A stretch of 44,658 nt of DNA from JACDAN01 sp035265935 (GTDB lineage Bacteria > Actinomycetota > Thermoleophilia > Gaiellales > Gaiellaceae). A model generated the notes under the pieces. It searched no databases, had not been told where the DNA came from, and worked only from the letters and a program-made list of their open reading frames with translations. Every line of letters starts with the position of its first letter. Within the stretch, counting starts at the first letter, position 1. Location: positions 1 to 44,658 of the forward strand of contig DATFOC010000106.1 of the NCBI GenBank assembly GCA_035265935.1, in the 5' to 3' direction. Of this stretch, positions 40,120 through 44,658 are shown piece by piece. The translations under genes were made by a program, and so were the position numbers.

Positions 40120-41429
40120 GGGCTCGAGGGTAGCGACCCGACCTCGACTGCCGCATGGCGGAGGAACCGGACGCCGAGCTCGAGGTCCTCGACCTCGATC
40201 CGCTCGTCCGCCGAGTGGACCAGCCGGGCGGCGAGCTCCGGCTCCATCGTCCGCATCGGGAAGAAGCCGTACGCGACGGTGCCGAAGGCGTCCCGGAGCC
40301 AGTGGCTGTCCGTGAAGCCGGAGAGCAGCAGCGGGACGACCTGCGCGCCCGGCTCGGTGTCCGCCACGAACGCCTCGACGGCGTCCCAGAGCGGCGTGTT
40401 GAGCGGCGATCGCGTCCCGCCGTGGCCTTCGAGCCACTCGAAGTCGAGGTCGGAGTCGCCGAGGAGCTCCCGGAGCTGCGCCTCCACCTCCGCCTGTGTG
40501 CGCTCGGGAAGGATTCGGCAGTCGACCGTGACCTCGCAGAGGGCCGGGATCACGTTGCGCCCGCGCGAGGCGACGATCTGCGTCGGCGAGACGGACGTCC
40601 CGAGCAACGGCTCGATGAGGTCACCGGCGAGCAGGTGCACTTCGCGCGCGGCCTCCACGGCGCGGTCTGGAGCAGGCACCCCGCCCGTGACGGCCCGCAG
40701 GAAAGCCTCCACTTCCGGTCCGAGCTCGGGAGTGTCCTGAAAGCGGCCGAGGAGCTCGACCAGCGGCGCTGCCTTCACGAGCGCGTTGTCCGCGATCGCC
40801 GGCCGCGACGCGTGGCCGCTCCTTCCGTGGACGCGGATCCGGAACGGCGAGCTCATCTTCTCGGCGGTCGAGCAGACATAGAAGACGCGCCCGCCCAAGA
40901 CGAGCCGGTCGCCCGCGCCCTCGTTCACGCAGTACTCCGAGCGAACCGCCTCGGGATGCTCCTGGCAGAGCCACTGGAGGCCAAAGCCGGCCCCGACCTC
41001 CTCGTCGGCGCAGGCGGCGAAGACCAGGTCGCCTCCCGGCTCGAAGCCCTCTCGCGCGAGCGACGCGATGGCGACAGCGCTCGCGGCGACTTGGCCCTTC
41101 ATGTCGAGTGCGCCGCGACCCCAGATCTGCCCTTCCCGGAGCTCGCCGGACCACGGGTCGAGCTCCCACTCGGCCGGATCCGCGAGGACGGTGTCGGTGT
41201 GGGACAGGAGCACGAGCCGCGGCCCGGTGCCGTTGCCGGGGATCCGGGCGACGAGGTTCGCCCGCTCCGGCACCTTCGCGTACATCGCGGACTCGACCCC
41301 GTGGTCGCCGAGGTACTCCCGCAGGAGCTCCGCGGCGCGCGTCTCGTTGCCGGGCGGGTTGACCGTCTCGACGCGAATCAGCTCCTGGAGGAGCTCGGTC
41401 GCCTCCTGTCGCAAGGAGACGGTTGCCAC
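40116..41429 (-). CDS. M20-family metallopeptidase
   Basis: The product is 437 residues, a two-zinc peptidase/deacylase of the ArgE/DapE/CPG2 type. Metal ligands are seen as His in LVLLSHTDTVLADP, Asp in GRGALDMKGQ, Glu-Glu in FAACADEEVGAG, and the C-terminal His in LVHSADERIEVEDL. The dimerisation (lid) domain with GRSGHASRP is present. It is probably a carboxypeptidase or amidohydrolase; the substrate cannot be fixed. The GTG start at 41429 shares a base with the stop of the broken methyltransferase. Confidence 0.87.
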   Translation of the reverse strand: MATVSLRQEATELLQELIRVETVNPPGNETRAAELLREYLGDHGVESAMYAKVPERANLVARIPGNGTGPRLVLLSHTDTVLADPAEWELDPWSGELREGQIWGRGALDMKGQVAASAVAIASLAREGFEPGGDLVFAACADEEVGAGFGLQWLCQEHPEAVRSEYCVNEGAGDRLVLGGRVFYVCSTAEKMSSPFRIRVHGRSGHASRPAIADNALVKAAPLVELLGRFQDTPELGPEVEAFLRAVTGGVPAPDRAVEAAREVHLLAGDLIEPLLGTSVSPTQIVASRGRNVIPALCEVTVDCRILPERTQAEVEAQLRELLGDSDLDFEWLEGHGGTRSPLNTPLWDAVEAFVADTEPGAQVVPLLLSGFTDSHWLRDAFGTVAYGFFPMRTMEPELAARLVHSADERIEVEDLELGVRFLRHAAVEVGSLPSSP

Positions 41430-42170
41430 TAGCGGCGCGTGCCGAGCGTGAGCAGGTAGGTGCGGGAGACTCGGAGGCCGCCGTTCACCCGCGAACGCTC
41501 GTGCAGCTCGACGAAGTTGCCGTGGAGCTCCTCTCGCTTGTCATCGTCGAGCGACCCGGCCAGCACCTTCGTCGGCCCGTAGTCGCGCACCCAGAGCTCC
41601 CAGACGGCCTCGCCCGAATCCATCTCGAGCGGACTCTCGAGCTCCTCGAACTCCAGCTCGAAGTGGTCATCGAGCAGGTCACGCACGTAGTCCCCGCGTC
41701 CCCAGTCGAACTGGTTGCCGACGCCCGGCGGCGGCGTCGGCTGGAACGGCCGCATTACGTCGAAGAGCTTTGCCAGGCCGGATTCCGGGGTCCAGCATGC
41801 GAGGGCGATCCGTCCCTCCGGACGCGTCACACGCGCGAGCTCCCCCGCGATCGCGGCATGGCCGGGCGCGAACATGACGCCGCAGGCCGACGCGACAGTC
41901 GATCTGAAGGCCGCGCTCTTCGGCTCGCCCCTTCGCCTGCTCGACGAGCGCAGGGGCCAGGTCGATGCCGACAACGTCGGCTCCGGGCTCGGCCGCACGT
42001 CCGGCGACCGCGCCCGTCCCGCAGGCGAGGTCGAGGAACCGCTCGCCCGGGCCCGGCTGGAGCCGGTCGATCACTTCCGCGTGAATGTCCGTGATCGTCT
42101 CAGTGATCCCCTGGTAGGGACCAGCGCCCCACACGACCGCATGGCGCTCCTTCAGCTCCTCGAACGGCAT
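41429..42170 (-). pseudogene. Class I SAM methyltransferase with internal deletion and frameshift
   Basis: The N-terminal part starts at ATG 42170 with AAGGAG seven bases upstream. It contains motif I (FLDLACGTGAVAGRAAEPGADVVGIDLAP) and runs to RGLQIDC. The frame must then change near 41893-41908 to continue TVASACGVMFAPGHAAIAGELARVTRPEGRIALACWTPE to the end. Related proteins have about 18 residues between these blocks (motif II, the VGDAE..LPF..ASFD region), so 53 or 56 bases seem to be lost, not a single-base change. The repaired size would be about 265 residues. Substrate is unknown. It heads the operon with the M20 peptidase, DUF1385 and pncB. Confidence 0.78.
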
Positions 42171-42214
42171 CGTCGGCTCCTTTCCGGCTCGACGGACGAG
42201 CATACTTTTCCGCG

Positions 42215-43486
42215 ATGAGCGACCTCTTCTCAGACGCCGCGAAGGAGCGGATGCCGCAGGTTGCGCCGCTCGCGCTCCGCCTGCGCCCCCAGCGGCTCGA
42301 GAACTTCGTCGGCCAGGAGCAGATCCTCGGCGAGCGGTCGGCACTCCGGCTCGCGATCGAGGAGGACCGTGTGGGCTCGATGATCCTTTACGGCCCGCCC
42401 GGGAGCGGCAAGACCACGCTTGCTCGCATCGTGGCCAACCAGACCGGCGCGGCATTCGAGGAGCTGTCCGCCGTCTCGGCCACCGTCTCCCAGGTGCGCG
42501 AGGTGATCGCACAGGCCCGGGAGGAGCTGGGCGCCCAGGGGCGGCGGACGATCCTGTTCCTCGACGAGATCCACCGCTTCAACAAGGCACAGCAGGACGC
42601 CCTACTGCCTGCGGTCGAGGAGGGCGTCCTCACACTGATCGGCGCCACGACGGAGAACCCGTACTTCGAGGTCAACTCGGCACTGCTCTCACGTGCCCAG
42701 ATCTACGAGCTCCAGCCGCTGTCACGCGAGGACCTGGCACTCGTCGTCCGGCGTGGAGCGGACGAGCTCGAGGCCGAGCTACCGCCCGAGCTCGTCGAGC
42801 TCGTCGCCCTGCGCGCAGGCGGCGATGCCAGGAACGCGCTGAACATCCTCGAGCTCGCCGTTCAGACAGCGCGGGCCGAGGGCGGCCCGGTCTCAGAGAA
42901 GCACGTCGAGGACGCCGCCCGGAAGCGACCGCTCGTCTACGACAAGGGCGGTGACGCGCACTACGACTTCGCGTCGGCGTTCATCAAGTCGATGCGCGGC
43001 TCCGACCCCGACGGCTCGGTCTACTACCTCGCCGCCATGCTCGAGGGCGGGGAGGACCCCCGGTTCATCGCCCGCCGGATGGTCATCCTGGCCTCGGAGG
43101 ACATCGGCCTGGCGGACCCGCAGGCGCTCGTGGTCGCCGTCGCCGCGGCGCAGGCGGTCGAGCATGTCGGCCTCCCCGAGGCACAGCTCAACCTCGCCGA
43201 GGCCGCGATCTACCTCGCCCTCGCATCGAAGTCGAACGACGTCATCGTGGCGCTCCGGGATGCACAAAAGGACGTCCGCGACCACGGGCATCTCCGCCCG
43301 CCTGACGCGCTCAGGGATACGCACTACTACGGCGCGAGGAAGCTCGGGCGAGGCAAGGGTTACGTCTATCCCCACGCGGACCCGAAGGGCTTCGAGGTCG
43401 ACAACCTGCCCGACGAGCTGAAGGGCCGCCGTTACTATCGGCCGTCCGGGTCAGGCCAGGAGAAGGAGGACGAGGATGGCGGTTGA
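42215..43486 (+). CDS. rarA: Replication-associated recombination protein A
   Basis: The product is 423 residues, an AAA+ ATPase of the RarA/MgsA/WRNIP1 family that acts at stalled replication forks. The N-terminus has APLALRLRPQRLENFVGQEQIL, Walker A YGPPGSGKTTLARIV, Walker B ILFLDEIHRFNKAQQDALLP, sensor 1 GATTENP, and the C-terminal tetramerisation part with DPDGSVYYLAAMLEGGEDPRFIARR. Length and motif order are standard. The ATG at 42215 is 44 bp from the divergent methyltransferase remnant. Confidence 0.94.
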   Translation: MSDLFSDAAKERMPQVAPLALRLRPQRLENFVGQEQILGERSALRLAIEEDRVGSMILYGPPGSGKTTLARIVANQTGAAFEELSAVSATVSQVREVIAQAREELGAQGRRTILFLDEIHRFNKAQQDALLPAVEEGVLTLIGATTENPYFEVNSALLSRAQIYELQPLSREDLALVVRRGADELEAELPPELVELVALRAGGDARNALNILELAVQTARAEGGPVSEKHVEDAARKRPLVYDKGGDAHYDFASAFIKSMRGSDPDGSVYYLAAMLEGGEDPRFIARRMVILASEDIGLADPQALVVAVAAAQAVEHVGLPEAQLNLAEAAIYLALASKSNDVIVALRDAQKDVRDHGHLRPPDALRDTHYYGARKLGRGKGYVYPHADPKGFEVDNLPDELKGRRYYRPSGSGQEKEDEDGG

Positions 43487-43913
43487 GCGCACCGCAAACG
43501 CTGAGTGGCAGGGGGATCTGACGGGCGGCTCCGGAACGGTCTCCACGGAGAGCGGCGTCGTGCGCGACGCGACCATCAAGTGGAGCTCGCGTGCCGAGGC
43601 AGCCGACGAGAACACGAGCCCCGAGGAGCTCATCGCCGCCGCGCACGCCTCGTGCGTCTCGATGGCGCTCGCACACGGGCTTGCGGAGGCAGGGACGCCG
43701 GCGCGGCGCCTCGAAAGCCAGGCAACGGCGACCTTCGACCAGGTCGGCGACGGCTTCCGGATGACGACGATGCGCCTCCAGATCCGTGGCCAGGTGGACG
43801 GGCTCGACGAGGACGGCTTCCGCGAGGCGGCCGAGCAGGCGAAGGACAATTGCCCGGTCTCGCAGGCGCTCAGCGAAGACGTCGAGGTGACAGTCGACGC
43901 GTCGCTCGCCTAG
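43476..43913 (+). CDS. OsmC/Ohr-family peroxiredoxin
   Basis: The product is 145 residues. The two redox cysteines are in AAAHASCVSMAL and AKDNCPVSQAL, as expected for OsmC, which reduces organic hydroperoxides. An N-terminal SGVVRDATIKWSSR with the conserved Arg fits the osmotically inducible OsmC subgroup. The ATG at 43476 overlaps the 3' end of rarA by 11 bases, and the stop overlaps the convergent phosphoesterase. Confidence 0.9.
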   Translation: MAVERTANAEWQGDLTGGSGTVSTESGVVRDATIKWSSRAEAADENTSPEELIAAAHASCVSMALAHGLAEAGTPARRLESQATATFDQVGDGFRMTTMRLQIRGQVDGLDEDGFREAAEQAKDNCPVSQALSEDVEVTVDASLA

Positions 43914-44575
43914 TCGGAGCCGTTCAGGATCCGGTTCGCGGCGAGCTCGCCGAACTCCCCGCCCATCGCGCGGTAGGCCGCCGCGGCCCCCTCGACGTCG
44001 TACTCCGTCCGCCTGAACTCGAAGTCACCGTCCCACGTCGCCCAGGCGGCGCGGGCGTCGCCGTCGAGCGGCATTCCGACGCTTCCCGGGTTGACGAGGT
44101 CGGTGCCGTCCGGTCCCGAGCGCCGAAACTGTTGGTGGCTGTGGCCGAAAACGATCGTCCGGTCGCGAACGCCGCCGAGCATGCGCTCCTCGCCTTCCAC
44201 GCGCTGCGGACCAAAGCTCTCGACGTCGGAGATCGGGGAGCCGTGGACGTAGAGAATGCCGTCGAGCTCCGCGCTCACAGGAAGCCCGTACAGCCGGTCG
44301 ATCTCCTCATCCGTGAGCACGCCCTCGAACTCTTCGTAGACCTGGATCACCTCGGGGATCTCCGGCGGCTCGCGCAGCCAGCGCTCGCCGTTCCCACGGA
44401 TCCAGGTGGCCGCCGGCAGCTCTCGAAGCCTGGCGAGCGTCTCGTGGGGAGCCGGGCTGGGCGTGCCGTAGTCGCCGCCGAGCAGAAAGCGGTCGACGCG
44501 CATGACCTCCACCTCCGCGAGGACGGCCTCCAGGGCCGGCAGGTTCCCGTGGATGTCGTAGAGAACGGCTAACAC
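43910..44575 (-). CDS. Calcineurin-like metallophosphoesterase (YfcE/MJ0936 type)
   Basis: The product is 221 residues. Metal ligands are visible in order: YDIHGNLPAL, LGGDYG, GNGERW, LYVHGSP and VFGHSHQQF, followed by NPGSVGMP. This is the compact bacterial phosphodiesterase/phosphatase fold, and small phosphodiester substrates are expected. The GTG at 44575 lies about 11 bp downstream of the 3' end of the tRNA-Phe gene on the same strand. Confidence 0.88.
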   Translation of the reverse strand: MLAVLYDIHGNLPALEAVLAEVEVMRVDRFLLGGDYGTPSPAPHETLARLRELPAATWIRGNGERWLREPPEIPEVIQVYEEFEGVLTDEEIDRLYGLPVSAELDGILYVHGSPISDVESFGPQRVEGEERMLGGVRDRTIVFGHSHQQFRRSGPDGTDLVNPGSVGMPLDGDARAAWATWDGDFEFRRTEYDVEGAAAAYRAMGGEFGELAANRILNGSD

Positions 44576-44585
44576 GCCCGGCGAG

Positions 44586-44658
44586 TGGCGAGGGCCGGAA
44601 TCGAACCGGCGACACCACGGTTTTCAGCCGTGTGCTCTACCAACTGAGCTACCTCGCC
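44586..44658 (-). tRNA. tRNA-Phe (GAA)
   Basis: This is a 73-base complete cloverleaf read on the minus strand. The acceptor stem is GGCGAGG/CCTCGCC with discriminator A, the D arm GCTCAGTTGGTAGAGC, the anticodon arm ACGG-CTGAAAA-CCGT with anticodon GAA, and the T arm CCGGTTCGATTCCGG. No CCA is encoded. The 5' end coincides with the last base of the window. Confidence 0.96.

Overview
This is a high-GC, gene-dense chromosomal window with no phage, plasmid, CRISPR or complete insertion sequence. Frequent GTG starts, four-base start/stop overlaps, a DUF3107-like gene and the protein flavour point to an actinobacterium, most likely the Thermoleophilia (Gaiellales/Solirubrobacterales-like). That placement is inference; no 16S gene is present.

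Layout. (1) 1-13021, plus strand: most of the complex I operon, nuoC to nuoN in canonical order; nuoA and nuoB must lie upstream. The only sizeable gap is between nuoL and nuoM, and a long imperfect palindrome fills it. (2) 13022-13101: two near-perfect odd-length palindromes with the same 17-bp core, between nuoN and a convergent membrane gene. (3) 13095-18105: a small membrane protein, a membrane adenylate/guanylate cyclase, then a tightly overlapping run: UPF0173 hydrolase, hypothetical protein, DUF1028 protein and two tandem cupin-TPR paralogues. (4) 18102-21569, minus strand: a two-component system and a cupredoxin flanked by two low-complexity secreted or anchored proteins. The cupredoxin, response regulator and sensor kinase each carry a frameshift. 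(5) 21656-26268, minus: compact Ldh_2 oxidoreductase, Mrp ATPase, DUF72, inositol-phosphatase-like protein and DUF1015 protein. A 170-bp hairpin sits between the last two. (6) 26313-27989, plus: OB-HD nuclease-like protein and EamA transporter. (7) 27986-33402, minus: a MoxR-DUF58-Bat/vWA operon with mostly overlapping genes. (8) 33453-37167, minus: short YchF-like GTPase, ECF-type sigma factor, DUF3107-like protein, methylmalonyl-CoA epimerase and a reduced FtsH. (9) 37218-42170: an isochorismatase-fold hydrolase facing nicotinate phosphoribosyltransferase (a plausible NAD-salvage pair), then DUF1385, an M20 peptidase and a methyltransferase gene with an internal deletion. (10) 42215-44658: RarA, OsmC, a metallophosphoesterase and tRNA-Phe(GAA).

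The most unusual signal is structural. At several translation starts the Shine-Dalgarno sequence lies in the 3' arm of a hairpin that fills the gap after the previous gene (nuoM, the response regulator, the inositol-phosphatase-like gene, and more weakly two others). These could be mobile palindromes that carry a ribosome-binding site, or a repeated form of translational control. The second is the cluster of three adjacent frameshifted genes, while nearly every other gene in the window is intact.
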